The notes: a model not told the origin generated them from the sequence alone. 64,000 nt of DNA from an uncultured Collinsella sp. (GCA_900541175.1 UQIT01000010.1:1-64000), one strand, 5' to 3'; shown: positions 1-8,994, counted from the first letter of the stretch. Program-made: numbers and translations.

Positions 1-535
1 CCTCGGCAGCCGCCTCGCGCGCCTTCTCGGCAACAAACGCCGCTGCCGAGGTATCGAGCTGCACCGTTGCGTGCGTGCGGGTGGGCGCGGCGACCTCGCC
101 GGCATGCATCACGATGACGCCGCAGGTGCTCGTCTTAACAAACTCGACCATCTTGGGATCGGTGAAGCCGGTCACGTCGTTGACGATCGAGGCGCCGCAG
201 CGCACGGCCGCCTTGGCAACCGCCACATGACGCGTGTCGATCGAGACGATGGCGCCCTCCTTGGCCAGCGCGCGCACCACGGGCAGCACGCGGCGCGCTT
301 CCTCATCGGGATTGACCGGGGTAAAGCCGGGGCGCGTGGACTCGCCGCCCACGTCGATGATGTCGGCGCCGGCGTCGAGCATCGCCAGGCCATACTCGAT
401 CGCGGCGTCCGGGTCGAAGTGCTCCCCGCCGTCGCTAAACGAATCGGGCGTCACATTGAGGACGCCCATGATGCGCGGACGGTCAAAGCTGAGCTCGTAC
501 TTTCCGCACCGCCATGTCTTGCTGTCGTTCGCCAT
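1..535 (-). CDS. folP: Dihydropteroate synthase, 3' end cut by window
   Basis: Cytosolic folate-pathway enzyme that condenses dihydropterin pyrophosphate with p-aminobenzoate. Read down from the ATG at 535, the protein shows the family motifs NVTPDSFSDGG (about residues 27-37), DVGGESTRPG (61-70, the pterin-site region), SIDT (98-101) and IVND (117-120), all in the correct order for the first two thirds of a TIM barrel. The start is supported by an AGGAGG-type ribosome site a few bases upstream. The frame is open to position 1, so the C-terminus lies outside the window. cobB follows upstream on the same strand after about 95 bp, so co-transcription is possible but not shown. Confidence 0.93.
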   Translation of the reverse strand, partial: MANDSKTWRCGKYELSFDRPRIMGVLNVTPDSFSDGGEHFDPDAAIEYGLAMLDAGADIIDVGGESTRPGFTPVNPDEEARRVLPVVRALAKEGAIVSIDTRHVAVAKAAVRCGASIVNDVTGFTDPKMVEFVKTSTCGVIVMHAGEVAAPTRTHATVQLDTSAAAFVAEKAREAAAE

Positions 536-630
536 GAACATCCTCCTAAAATGCCCACGCCGCCGAGTCTGGGGAGCTGGCGGCGGGGTCGCTTTGCACT
601 CAGTCTTTCTATTGTATCCGCGCGCGCGGG

Positions 631-1383
631 CTAGAACGCAAACGCGGCCGCGATGTCGCAAGAAATCAGCAGGTCGGCATTTGCATCCTGATCGGTGGGA
701 GCAAGGTTGCATATGGCCAGCGTATCGCCGGTAAAGTATCGCGTAAGGCCTGCCGCCGGATACACCACGAGCGAGGTCCCGCCCACAATGAGGGCGTCGG
801 CAGCGGCGATGGCGGCGACGGCGCCGGTCAGCACATGCTCGTCGAGCGGCTCTTCGTAGAGCACTACATCGGGCTTGATGCGACCGCCGCACGCGGGGCA
901 CGCGGGCACGCCTGCGGCATCTTCGTGCTCGCGCGAGCAAATCCACTCGGCGCTATAGACCTCGCCACACGACTGGCAAATGTTGCGATGGACCGATCCG
1001 TGCAGCTCGAACACGCGCTGCGAGCCGGCCGCCTGGTGCAGACCGTCGATATTTTGCGTCACCACGGCGTCGAGCTTGCCGGCGCGCTCCAGCTCGGCCA
1101 GCTTGGTGTGGCAGCGGTTGGGCTTAGCGTTAAGCGCGATCATCTTGGTGCGGTAAAAGTCGAAGAACTCCGCAGGATGCGCCTCGTAAAAGCTATGCGA
1201 CAACATGGTCTCGGGCGGGTAGGCAAACCGCTGGTGATACAGGCCGTCCACACTGCGGAAATCGGGGATGCCGCTCGCCCTGGAAACACCCGCGCCGCCA
1301 AAGAAGACCACGCGCTTGTGGGTGTCAAACAGATCCGCCAGCGCGGCGGAGGCCTGCCTGGGGTCCGATATTGCCTGCGTCAT
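631..1383 (-). CDS. cobB: SIR2-family NAD-dependent protein deacylase
   Basis: Removes acyl groups from lysine using NAD+, giving nicotinamide and O-acetyl-ADP-ribose; cytosolic. The 250-residue protein has the NAD-binding GGAGVSRASGIPDFRS stretch (29-44), TQNID (109-113), the catalytic His in ELHGS (His128) and two zinc Cys pairs (136/139 and 162/165). GGTS (201-204) is the second NAD contact. Length matches bacterial sirtuins. The ATG has a GGAGG site six bases upstream. The gene is divergent from the exonuclease gene at 1519 across a 135 bp spacer that should hold both promoters. In bacteria this family often controls acyl-CoA synthetases; no target is visible here. Confidence 0.95.
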   Translation of the reverse strand: MTQAISDPRQASAALADLFDTHKRVVFFGGAGVSRASGIPDFRSVDGLYHQRFAYPPETMLSHSFYEAHPAEFFDFYRTKMIALNAKPNRCHTKLAELERAGKLDAVVTQNIDGLHQAAGSQRVFELHGSVHRNICQSCGEVYSAEWICSREHEDAAGVPACPACGGRIKPDVVLYEEPLDEHVLTGAVAAIAAADALIVGGTSLVVYPAAGLTRYFTGDTLAICNLAPTDQDANADLLISCDIAAAFAF

Positions 1384-1518
1384 ATGAGTCCTCCGTCCTT
1401 GTTAGTCGGGCAGCGTTGGGCGACGTCCCAGCATGCGGCCTTTAAGTCAGCATGCACGGAGCCCACCCCGCCCCTGTTGCGCTAATCTTAAGCCTGCCAA
1501 CCCCGTCGAAAGGACACC

Positions 1519-2337
1519 ATGCCTCAGACTTACACTTTCGCCTCGTGGAACGTCAACGGCCTGCGCGCCGTGCTCAAAAAGGACCCGAGCTTTATCCAGA
1601 TCGCGCAGGAACTCGACGTCGATATCCTGGCGCTGCAGGAGACCAAGCTGCAGGAGGGCCAGGTCGATATCGACCTGCCCGGCTATCACCAAACCTGGAG
1701 CTACGCCGAGCGCAAAGGCTATTCGGGCACCGCGGTCTTTAGCCGCCAGGAACCGCTACGCGTGCTGCGCGCCGACGCGCTGCTGCCCTACGCCGGCGAG
1801 GGCGAGGCGGCCGAGCTCGTCGCCCAAGCCGCAACCGAGGGCCGCGTCTGTGCGCTCGAGTTCGACAAGTTTTGGTTTGTGGATGTCTACACGCCCAACG
1901 CGCAAAACGAACTCGCGCGCATCGATGTGCGCATGGCCTGGGACGATGCCTACCGCGGCTTTTTGAGCGCGCTTGAGCGCGAGACCGGCAAGCCCGTCGT
2001 AACTTGCGGCGACTTTAACGTGGCACACGAGGAGATCGACCTTAAGAACCCCAAGTCCAACCGCGGCAACGCCGGCTTTTCGGACGAGGAGCGCGGCAAG
2101 TTTACCGAGCTGCTCAACGCCGGCTTCACCGATACCTGGCGCGCGGCAAACCCCGACGTTGAGGGCGTCTACAGCTGGTGGAGCTATCGCTTTAATGCCC
2201 GCAAGAACAACGCCGGCTGGCGCATCGACTACTTCCTGGTAAGCGACGCAATCGCCGCCGGCGTTCGCGACACCGGCATCCGCGGCGACATCTTCGGCAG
2301 CGACCACTGCCCCGTCACCCTCACGCTAGAACTCTAG
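1519..2337 (+). CDS. xth: Exodeoxyribonuclease III (AP endonuclease family)
   Basis: DNA-repair enzyme that cleaves at abasic sites and degrades 3' ends of duplex DNA; Mg2+-dependent, EEP fold. The 272-residue protein starts with the typical TFASWNVNGLRA, has the metal-binding Glu in LQETK (Glu41), the core CGDFNVAHEEIDL and the C-terminal SDHCPV with the catalytic Asp-His. Length is normal. AAAGGA precedes the ATG at a good distance. It is one of the few plus-strand genes in the window. Downstream lie a small REP-like hairpin and two long palindromes rather than another gene. Confidence 0.95.
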   Translation: MPQTYTFASWNVNGLRAVLKKDPSFIQIAQELDVDILALQETKLQEGQVDIDLPGYHQTWSYAERKGYSGTAVFSRQEPLRVLRADALLPYAGEGEAAELVAQAATEGRVCALEFDKFWFVDVYTPNAQNELARIDVRMAWDDAYRGFLSALERETGKPVVTCGDFNVAHEEIDLKNPKSNRGNAGFSDEERGKFTELLNAGFTDTWRAANPDVEGVYSWWSYRFNARKNNAGWRIDYFLVSDAIAAGVRDTGIRGDIFGSDHCPVTLTLEL

Positions 2338-2344
2338 CCCCAAT

Positions 2345-2375
2345 TGATCCCCTGGGGACGGAGGAAAAGGGATCA
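2345..2375. repeat. REP-like short hairpin after xth
   Basis: TGATCCC pairs with GGGATCA around a loop containing CTGGGGACGG. A degraded second copy with the same GGGGACGGAGGAAAA loop starts near 2585, between PAL1 and PAL2. Stem sequence differs between copies while the GGGGACGG loop motif is kept, as in the other short hairpins of this window. Confidence 0.55.
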
Positions 2376-2410
2376 TTTTCACCTCGCGAGGGAACCCACG
2401 CGGCCCTCCC

Positions 2411-2570
2411 GCCACGGAACTGACCCATCTACTACGTTTAAGCCACTACCCTCAACCACAGCGAACAACGCAAAAAGAAAACCGCAGGTAGAAAGCCTGC
2501 GGTTTTTCGTAAAACGCGGTCATGGTCGGGGGTATCAAGCTAAACGTAGTAGATGGGCCAGTTTCGTGGC
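2411..2570. repeat. Long palindromic element PAL1
   Basis: The left arm 2411-2440 and right arm 2541-2570 are inverted copies, 28 of 30 bases matching, ending in CATCTACTACGTTTA. The 100 bp core contains a second, terminator-like hairpin (2479-2505, AAACCGCAGG paired with CCTGCGGTTT, A-rich before and T-rich after). The core shares words with PAL2 (CAACCA, AAAACC-CAGGTA, ATGGTCGG) although the arms differ. Together PAL1 and PAL2 fill the 535 bp gap between xth and the ECF S-component gene; I see no gene there. Confidence 0.8.
2478..2507. terminator. Bidirectional intrinsic terminator inside PAL1
   Basis: A 10 bp perfect stem (AAACCGCAGG with CCTGCGGTTT) over a 7-base loop, with an A-run on the left and TTTTT on the right. 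It can stop xth transcripts from the left and ECF transcripts from the right. Confidence 0.6.
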
Positions 2571-2666
2571 AAGCGCCGCCAACTGATTCCCCGGGGACGT
2601 CTGGGGACGGAGGAAAACGGATCGATTTGGCTCTCTGAGGGCCACGATGCCCGTCATATCAGCCGG

Positions 2667-2832
2667 CCATTCCAAAACTATGCCGGTTTACGGGGCTGAA
2701 TCGCGAACCCCCAACCATACGCAATTCCGAAATAATAAAACCTCAGGTAAACGGCTTGCTCTATTTTGAAAAAAGCCGGTATGGTCGGCCTACGCTAATC
2801 TAGCCCCGTAAACCGGCATAGTTTTGAAATGG
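2667..2832. repeat. Long palindromic element PAL2
   Basis: Arms 2667-2697 and 2802-2832 are inverted copies with 30 of 31 bases matching (CCATTCCAAAACTATGCC at the outer end). Size (166 bp) is close to PAL1 (160 bp). The inner sequence carries the same conserved words as the PAL1 core (CCAACCATAC, AAAACCTCAGGTAAA, GGTATGGTCGG), and the inner CCAACCATAC is itself partly complementary to GGTATGGTCGG, so pairing can continue inward. The core looks related between the two elements while the arms have been exchanged. Confidence 0.8.
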
Positions 2833-2872
2833 TACTTCGGAAGTATTGATTCACGCCCCGGCGCAACCAGCC

Positions 2873-3586
2873 CTACAGCCCGTATTTCACGACAACGCGG
2901 TTGATCCGTCGACACCAAGGCTTGTAGAGGGCGGCCAAGAACACGCAGGTCGCGAGGCCGTGTGTGATATCGAACGGCACTGCCGTGGCAAGACGCGCCA
3001 CGACGCCCGCCCACGTGAGCGGTTGTACAAAACCGATAATGTCGTACGCGTTGATCACCACGCCGTACAGCAGACCCGAAGCAAAGCCGTACGCCATCAG
3101 CGCCGGCATGCGCACGGTTCCATCCGCACGGTCGAACGCACCGGCATGCGCCAGCGCACCGCCAACATAGCCAACCAGGCCCCAGGCATACATCTGCCAT
3201 GGCGTCCACATGCCCTGCCCAAAAAAGAAATTGCTGGTCAGTGCTGCCAACGCGCCGACCATGAAGCCGTTGCGACGCCCGAGCGTCGCCCCGGCGATGA
3301 TGGCGATGGCGCTCACGGGTTTAAAGTCGGGAATGGGGCCGAACAAGATGCGGCCCGCCGCCGCCAGCGCCGCCAGCACCAGCGTGGGCATAATCTGGCG
3401 CAGGCCCGGTCGCGACGCCTCGTAGCCTGCAAAGAACAGCGCAAGCACCAGCGCCACCACGACAAGCATGGCGAGCGCCGCCTGCTCAACGCCCGCCAGC
3501 AACGCCGTTGCCATCACCGCCGGCACCGCCAACAACAGCGGAATCTCCAGTTTTGTGAGTAAACGCGAGAAACGACAGTCCGTCAT
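2873..3586 (-). CDS. ECF transporter substrate-binding S component
   Basis: Membrane-embedded vitamin-capture subunit of an energy-coupling-factor importer. The start ATG at 3586 (MTDCRFSRLL) lies just after the stop of the ATPase gene, giving 237 residues with about six hydrophobic segments. The region IPDFKPVSAI, NFFFGQGMWTPWQM and AWGLVGYVGG resembles S components of the group proposed to carry cobalamin or its precursors. That substrate is a guess from remembered family resemblance. It forms a three-gene unit with the double ATPase (3591-5234) and EcfT (5234-6145), which is the usual dedicated group-I layout. A longer in-frame start at 3661 would overlap the ATPase gene and is less likely. 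Confidence 0.8.
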   Translation of the reverse strand: MTDCRFSRLLTKLEIPLLLAVPAVMATALLAGVEQAALAMLVVVALVLALFFAGYEASRPGLRQIMPTLVLAALAAAGRILFGPIPDFKPVSAIAIIAGATLGRRNGFMVGALAALTSNFFFGQGMWTPWQMYAWGLVGYVGGALAHAGAFDRADGTVRMPALMAYGFASGLLYGVVINAYDIIGFVQPLTWAGVVARLATAVPFDITHGLATCVFLAALYKPWCRRINRVVVKYGL

Positions 3587-3590
3587 CCCA

Positions 3591-5234
3591 TCACGCCCTA
3601 TAGAACACGTTGTCGGCAAAGAAGTCGGCCGGGGGCTCCACGCAGGCAATCTCGCCGTCAAACATCATGGCGACGTCGTCGGCTACCTGCTCGGCAAAGT
3701 CCAAATCGTGCGTAGCCATGATGACGGTGCCGCCAGCCTTCGCATGGTCACGCAGGGCACGGGCGATGATGCGGCGGCTGGCCAGGTCCAAACCCTTGGT
3801 GGGCTCATCGAGCAATAGCAGCTCGGGGCCAATCAACAGCAGCTTTGCCAACGCAAGCAGCTGGCACTGACCGCCCGAAAGATCGTACGGGTGACGCGCC
3901 TCCAAGCCCGCCAGACCCAGGCGCGCTGTCTGCTCCCGTGCTGCGGCCTCGTCGTATCCGCAGGTCGAGGCCCATTCCATCAGCTCATCGCGAACCGTCT
4001 CGGCAACCAGCAATGCCTTGGGATTCTGTGGCAGCAGCGCCGCCGAGGCCGCTTCGCGCACCATGCGGCCGCGCTGCAGCTTGGCGGTCTTCGCCAGCAC
4101 CGAGAGCATCGTCGACTTACCGCATCCGTTGCCGCCCACGATTGCATGCACCGCGCCAGCCGAAAACGAAGCATCGAGCCCGCGCAGCACCCAGCCGGAC
4201 GCTCGATCGTAGCGAAACCAGCCTTCCGACAGGGTGGTAGCCGACCCGCCGTGCATTTTTTGGAGTATTCTGCTTCCATCCGTGCGCGAGAAGGCTTCCG
4301 AGCCGTTCTCGAGCGACGTTTGCGCCACAAATTCGGACGATTTGTCCAATTCCGAACTTTTTTTCGCGCTCGATACGTCCCCGGGCGGCTCCAGAGAGCC
4401 CAAATTGTCCTCACGCCTGCTGAATACTCCTTTATTTGCACATCGGATGGCACCCCACCCCAACATGTCATCGGAAAACAGCGATTCTCGGCGTCCCAAA
4501 GAAGCCATATCCGCCACCTCGCGCACGCGACCGTCCTCAATCCGGTACGCACACGTCGCGTATTCGAGCATTGGGCGCGGCTGATGCGTCGCCACAACAA
4601 CCGTGCAGCCCAGCTCGCGATTCACACGAAACAGCGCGTGCAGGAAATTCTTCTCCGCAACCGGATCAAGCTGAGACGTGGGCTCGTCGAGCAGCAGCAC
4701 GCGCGGGCGCAGCGTCAGAACGGCCGCCAACGACAGCAACTGTTTGCGACCGCCCGAAAGCGTGTCAGTATCGCGGTGAAGCCAATCTTCCAGCCCAAAG
4801 AAATAGCTGGTCTCAGCTACGCGACGGCGCATCTCATCACGCGCTAGCCCCAAGTTTTCCAGGCCAAACGCCATCTCGTGCCACACGGTTTCGCACACGA
4901 TCTGGTTCTCGGGATCCTGGAACACATAGCCCACGCGCTCCGCCGATGCCCGCACATCCATGTCGGCGACGTTCTCGCCCAGCACGAGCAGTTCGCCAGT
5001 GCGCTCGCCCGCCGGAGCGATCTCGGGCTTGAGTAGCGACAGCAACGTCGACTTACCCGATCCGGTACCGCCGACAAGCAGCGCAAATGCACCTTGGGGA
5101 ACAGACCAGTCGAGTCCCTCGAGCACCGCAGCATCCGCATCGGGGTAGGCAAAGCTCAGGCTCCGCACCTCAATCGCCGGCATATCCGGGCCGTATGCCG
5201 CGCCCGACACCGGTCCCCTATCCAACCGAGCCAT
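3591..5234 (-). CDS. Fused double ATPase of an ECF transporter
   Basis: Energises vitamin import by ATP hydrolysis at the cytosolic face of the EcfT scaffold. Two ABC domains are fused in 547 residues. The first has Walker A GGTGSGKST (55-63), signature LSGGR (159-163) and LLLDEPTSQLD. The second has GGNGCGKST (367-375), signature LSGGQ (452-456) and LLLDEPTKGLD. So it replaces the usual separate EcfA1 and EcfA2. The linker of about 80 residues (255-335) is Ser/Glu-rich and looks disordered. The ATG overlaps the EcfT stop as TGATG, indicating translational coupling. A second in-frame Met (MPAIEVRSLSF, residue 18) is an alternative start. Confidence 0.9.
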   Translation of the reverse strand: MARLDRGPVSGAAYGPDMPAIEVRSLSFAYPDADAAVLEGLDWSVPQGAFALLVGGTGSGKSTLLSLLKPEIAPAGERTGELLVLGENVADMDVRASAERVGYVFQDPENQIVCETVWHEMAFGLENLGLARDEMRRRVAETSYFFGLEDWLHRDTDTLSGGRKQLLSLAAVLTLRPRVLLLDEPTSQLDPVAEKNFLHALFRVNRELGCTVVVATHQPRPMLEYATCAYRIEDGRVREVADMASLGRRESLFSDDMLGWGAIRCANKGVFSRREDNLGSLEPPGDVSSAKKSSELDKSSEFVAQTSLENGSEAFSRTDGSRILQKMHGGSATTLSEGWFRYDRASGWVLRGLDASFSAGAVHAIVGGNGCGKSTMLSVLAKTAKLQRGRMVREAASAALLPQNPKALLVAETVRDELMEWASTCGYDEAAAREQTARLGLAGLEARHPYDLSGGQCQLLALAKLLLIGPELLLLDEPTKGLDLASRRIIARALRDHAKAGGTVIMATHDLDFAEQVADDVAMMFDGEIACVEPPADFFADNVFYRA

Positions 5235-6145
5235 CAGCCGAACCTCTTCTCATCGATCGCATGCAACACGCAGGGCAGCATCATCCAGGCAGCGTACACG
5301 ACATAGCCCGGCCACGGCGCCGGCACCGATAGTTGCGGGTAAAACGAATACTGCGTTGTCGCGGTCCATGCCACCGCCACCGCAGCGGTACCAAACACCG
5401 CAAGCCCAACCAGCGCGGCAACATCGCCGCGACCCAGCCGATACCGCGCGTACGTCGTGCGACGTGTCGCGGCGCCCCATCCACGGGAGCGCATGGCGTC
5501 CGCGCGCTCCAGCGAATCTTCCATGCCCCAGCCCATCAACACGCTCGATGCCCGTAGGCGCGAACGCACGGGATCGGCCGGCGCGCGACCCGGCACATCA
5601 ATCGCATCCTGCACCGCCAGTACCGTACGACCGCGGCGTAAAAACTGCGGGATAAGCCGCATGCACATCGAGATCATGAGCGCGAGCACCGGCGCGGCGT
5701 TGCCCAAAAGCGCAAGTACCTTGTCGTATTCGAGCATCGACGCCGCGGCCTCAAACCACAGCACGCTCGCCACGAACAGCCCGCCCATGCACAGGCCGTA
5801 AACCATGCTCTCTAGATACACCGCACGCATGCCAATACGAAACAGCTCCGTCGAGCCCGAGGCGCTAAACAGCGGATTGAGCACCGCAATGATCAAAATC
5901 ACCGGCAGCTGCCAGCGAAGCGCGCCCAACGTGCGCGCAACACCGCGCGTCGCAAGCCCGTACGCCAACCCGCCCGCAAGCGATAGCGCAATCAGCACCG
6001 GTTGCATCGAGAACATGGTGAGCCCCAACGTCAGCACCATGTAGAGCGCCGGCACCGCCGGATGCGACATCGAAAATGCCGCGACGGGTTCGTTGCCCGA
6101 TTCCTCTCGCATGGTGTCCACGGGCATCCCCATCCCCTCGCTCAA
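5234..6145 (-). CDS. ecfT: ECF transporter transmembrane component EcfT
   Basis: Membrane scaffold that couples the two ATPase domains to the S component. The 303-residue protein has several hydrophobic spans in the first half and the diagnostic cytoplasmic coupling motif ADAMRSRGWG near residue 215, followed by further spans. It is the first gene of the unit EcfT, ATPase, S component and is divergent from glmU across about 170 bp. No riboswitch-like fold was recognised by eye in that spacer. The first 25 residues are hydrophilic and a later Met may be the real start. Confidence 0.88.
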   Translation of the reverse strand: MSEGMGMPVDTMREESGNEPVAAFSMSHPAVPALYMVLTLGLTMFSMQPVLIALSLAGGLAYGLATRGVARTLGALRWQLPVILIIAVLNPLFSASGSTELFRIGMRAVYLESMVYGLCMGGLFVASVLWFEAAASMLEYDKVLALLGNAAPVLALMISMCMRLIPQFLRRGRTVLAVQDAIDVPGRAPADPVRSRLRASSVLMGWGMEDSLERADAMRSRGWGAATRRTTYARYRLGRGDVAALVGLAVFGTAAVAVAWTATTQYSFYPQLSVPAPWPGYVVYAAWMMLPCVLHAIDEKRFG

Positions 6146-6317
6146 ACGTCAACGCCGCAGCGCCGCCACCATACACAACCAGCGCAAACGCCGTACCGCC
6201 GGCCCAAGCCTCAGCTGCCGCGCATCAATCGTTACGCGCTCATCATATGCCTGCGGTATCATATTGCGCCGTGTATCGTTTCCAAACACACGTCTCTATA
6301 ACGTAACAGGAGATCAC

Positions 6318-7730
6318 ATGGACGCAACCGCAATTATCCTCGCCGCCGGCGAGGGCACCCGCATGAAGTCGAACCACTGCAAGGTTTCGCACAAGATTCT
6401 AGGCAAGCCCATGGTTCAGTGGATCGTCGACGCCACCATCAAGGCCGGCTGCAGCCGCGTCGTGGTCGTCATCGGCAGCCACGCCGACGAGATGCGCGCC
6501 CTCATCGATGGCGCCTACGCCAACAGCGCCACCAAAGTCGAGTGCGTCGAGCAGACCGAGCGCCTGGGCACCGGCCATGCCGTCAAGGTCGCGCTCGAGG
6601 CCTGCGGCATCGCGCAAGGCCCCGTCGTCGTGCTCAACGGCGACCTGCCGCTCATCACCGCCGACACCGTCGCCAAGTTCGCGCAGACCGTCGCCACCGG
6701 CGAGCTCGCCTGCACCGTCATGACCATGACCCCGCCCGATCCTTTTGGCTACGGCCGCATCAAGCTGGGCGCCGATGGTCAGATCGAGCGCATCATCGAG
6801 CAGAAGGACTGCACGCCCGAGCAGGCCGCCACGCTGCTGGAGTGCAACGCCGGCTGCTACGCCTTCGACGGCGCGCAGCTTGCCGCCCACATTAACGAGA
6901 TCGGCAACGACAACGCGCAGTCCGAGTACTACCTGCCCGACATGCTCGAAATCCTCAAGGGTCACGGCCAGGCAGTCTCCATCTTCCACTGCGACGACTA
7001 CCGCGACGGCCTGGGCGTCAACAGCCGCATCCAGCTCGCGCAGCTCACCGCCATCGCGCGCGACCGCATCAACGAGCACTGGATGGCAGAAGGCGTCACG
7101 TTCATCGACCCCACGCAGGCCTGGATCGGTCCCGACGCCACCATCGGCCGCGACACCGTCGTGTGGCCGCAGACGCATCTGATCGGTCACGTCACCGTGG
7201 GCGAGGAGTGCCAGCTCGGCCCCAACAGCCGCCTCACCGACACCACCGTCGGCAGCGGCTGCATCATCGATGAGACCATCGCCATCGAGGCCGTCATCGA
7301 GAACGGCGTCGACTGCGGCCCGCGCGCCTACCTGCGCCCGGGCACCCACATGCTCGACGGCTCCAAGGCCGGTACGCACGTGGAAATCAAGAAGTCCACG
7401 ATCGGCGAGGGTTCCAAGGTGCCGCACCTGTCCTACATCGGCGACACCACCATGGGCGCCGGCGTCAACGTGGGCGCGGGCTCCATCACCTGCAACTACG
7501 ATGGCGTGCACAAGCACAAGACCGTCATCGGCAAGGATGCCTTCATCGGTTCCGACACCATGATGGTCGCGCCCGCCCAGATCGGCGACGGCGCGCTCGT
7601 GGCCGCCGGCTCCGTCATCACTGAACCGGTCCCGGCAGACGCACTCGGTCTGGGTCGCGCCCGTCAGGTAAACATTGAGGGCTGGGCCGCCGATTATCGC
7701 CGCCGTCTGCACGAGGACGACGAGGTATAA
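6318..7730 (+). CDS. glmU: Bifunctional UDP-GlcNAc pyrophosphorylase / GlcN-1-P acetyltransferase
   Basis: Makes UDP-N-acetylglucosamine for peptidoglycan and wall polymers, first acetylating glucosamine-1-phosphate (C-terminal domain) and then adding uridylate (N-terminal domain). From the ATG at 6318, preceded by AGGAGA, the 470-residue product begins MDATAIILAAGEGTRMKS with the nucleotidyltransferase signature GEGTRMK at 11-17. The second half is a left-handed beta-helix of hexapeptide repeats (for example the region around SYIGDTTMG and GAGSITCNYDG) ending in the acetyl-CoA site. An upstream extension of the frame to 6093 lacks a ribosome site. prs follows on the same strand after a terminator. 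Confidence 0.95.
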   Translation: MDATAIILAAGEGTRMKSNHCKVSHKILGKPMVQWIVDATIKAGCSRVVVVIGSHADEMRALIDGAYANSATKVECVEQTERLGTGHAVKVALEACGIAQGPVVVLNGDLPLITADTVAKFAQTVATGELACTVMTMTPPDPFGYGRIKLGADGQIERIIEQKDCTPEQAATLLECNAGCYAFDGAQLAAHINEIGNDNAQSEYYLPDMLEILKGHGQAVSIFHCDDYRDGLGVNSRIQLAQLTAIARDRINEHWMAEGVTFIDPTQAWIGPDATIGRDTVVWPQTHLIGHVTVGEECQLGPNSRLTDTTVGSGCIIDETIAIEAVIENGVDCGPRAYLRPGTHMLDGSKAGTHVEIKKSTIGEGSKVPHLSYIGDTTMGAGVNVGAGSITCNYDGVHKHKTVIGKDAFIGSDTMMVAPAQIGDGALVAAGSVITEPVPADALGLGRARQVNIEGWAADYRRRLHEDDEV

Positions 7731-7747
7731 CGTTTTACCAAGCATCT

Positions 7748-7780
7748 AAGGAGCTGTTCCCATGGGGGCGGCTCCTTTTT
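7748..7780 (+). terminator. Intrinsic terminator after glmU
   Basis: AAGGAGC pairs with GCTCCTT and is followed by a T-run (TTTTTCT), 18 bp after the glmU stop. Confidence 0.7.
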
Positions 7781-7921
7781 CTATCGTGACCTGCGCGACC
7801 GGATGAGTGGTCGGTTCGTGTCCGTTGACGGTAAAGACGTTATCAAGACTCGATAAACCCCGCCGCGCGGTTACAATGCAACAAGGCATCTATATGGCAT
7901 TCGATATAAAGGAGAAGGGTA

Positions 7922-8908
7922 ATGCCGATTAATGATCCCGAGAAGTCGGAGAATATGCGCAAGTCCATCCGCGTGTATTCCGGTTCCTCCAACCGTCCCC
8001 TCGCTCAGAAGATCGCTGAGTACCTTGGGGTCGAGCTTTCGGGCCTTACGCTAAAGCAGTTCGCCAACGGTGAGATTTACGCCCGCTACGACGAGACCGT
8101 CCGCGGCGCCGACGTCTTCCTGATTCAGTCCGTGGCCGGCGGCAACGTCAACGACATGCTCATGGAGCTGCTCATCGCCACCGACGCTGCCAAGCGCGCA
8201 TCCGCCCGCTCCATCACCGCCGTTATCACCCACTACGGCTATGCCCGCCAGGACCGCAAGGCCGGCCCGCGCGAGCCCATCACCGCCCGCCTCGTCGCCA
8301 ACCTGCTCGAGCGCGCCGGTGTCGACCGCATCATCACCCTCGACCTGCACCAGGGTCAGATCCAGGGCTTCTTTGATATCCCGGTCAACCACCTGTCCGC
8401 ACTGCCGCTGTTTGGCCAGTACTACAACGACATGAACTTCGACACCGACAACCTGGTTGTCGTCTCCCCCGACGTGGGCCGCGCCAAGGCCGCCAAGAAG
8501 CTGTCCGACATGCTCGGCTGCGACCTGGCCATCGCCCACAAGGGCCGTCCGCGCCACAACGCCGCCGAGGTCATGGGCATCATCGGTGACATCAAGGGCA
8601 AGACCTGCATCATCAACGACGACATGATCGACACCGCTGGCACCCTGTGCGCCAACGTCAAGGAGCTCAAGGCTATGGGCGCTGGCGACATCTACGTCTG
8701 CGCCACCCACGGCATCTTCTCCGGTCCGGCCATCGAGCGTCTGAACGACGCCCCGATCGTCGAGTGCCTCGTCACCGACGCCATTCCCGTCGAGGTCGGC
8801 GGCAAGATCAAGACCATCTCGGTCGCCGAGGAGTTCGCTCAGGCCATCTCCGCCGTTTACCACGAGGAGCCCGTCTCCACGCTCGTCGGCGGCGACTTCG
8901 CGCTGTAG
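7922..8908 (+). CDS. prs: Ribose-phosphate pyrophosphokinase
   Basis: Transfers pyrophosphate from ATP to ribose-5-phosphate to give PRPP, the shared precursor for the purine and pyrimidine genes elsewhere in this window. The 328-residue protein shows GNVNDMLMELLIATDAAKRA (about 77-96), the flexible-loop region YGYARQDRK, the ribose-5-P site DDMIDTAGT near 233-241 and the DLHQGQIQGFF segment, all standard for class I enzymes. AAGGAGAAGGGTA precedes the ATG. It is followed by a strong terminator and then the first palindrome of the nuclease locus. Confidence 0.96.
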   Translation: MPINDPEKSENMRKSIRVYSGSSNRPLAQKIAEYLGVELSGLTLKQFANGEIYARYDETVRGADVFLIQSVAGGNVNDMLMELLIATDAAKRASARSITAVITHYGYARQDRKAGPREPITARLVANLLERAGVDRIITLDLHQGQIQGFFDIPVNHLSALPLFGQYYNDMNFDTDNLVVVSPDVGRAKAAKKLSDMLGCDLAIAHKGRPRHNAAEVMGIIGDIKGKTCIINDDMIDTAGTLCANVKELKAMGAGDIYVCATHGIFSGPAIERLNDAPIVECLVTDAIPVEVGGKIKTISVAEEFAQAISAVYHEEPVSTLVGGDFAL

Positions 8909-8941
8909 TCCAACGCGCATCGCATCATCTTTGATGCTTTT

Positions 8942-8975
8942 AAAGGGTCGGAAGCTCGCTTCCGGCCCTTTTTCT
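8942..8975 (+). terminator. Intrinsic terminator after prs
   Basis: AAAGGGTCGGAAG (8942-8954) pairs with CTTCCGGCCCTTT (8959-8971) and runs into TTTTTCT. It separates prs from the palindrome-nuclease locus. Confidence 0.8.
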
Positions 8976-8994
8976 ATCCCTCGCCAACCTTCCC

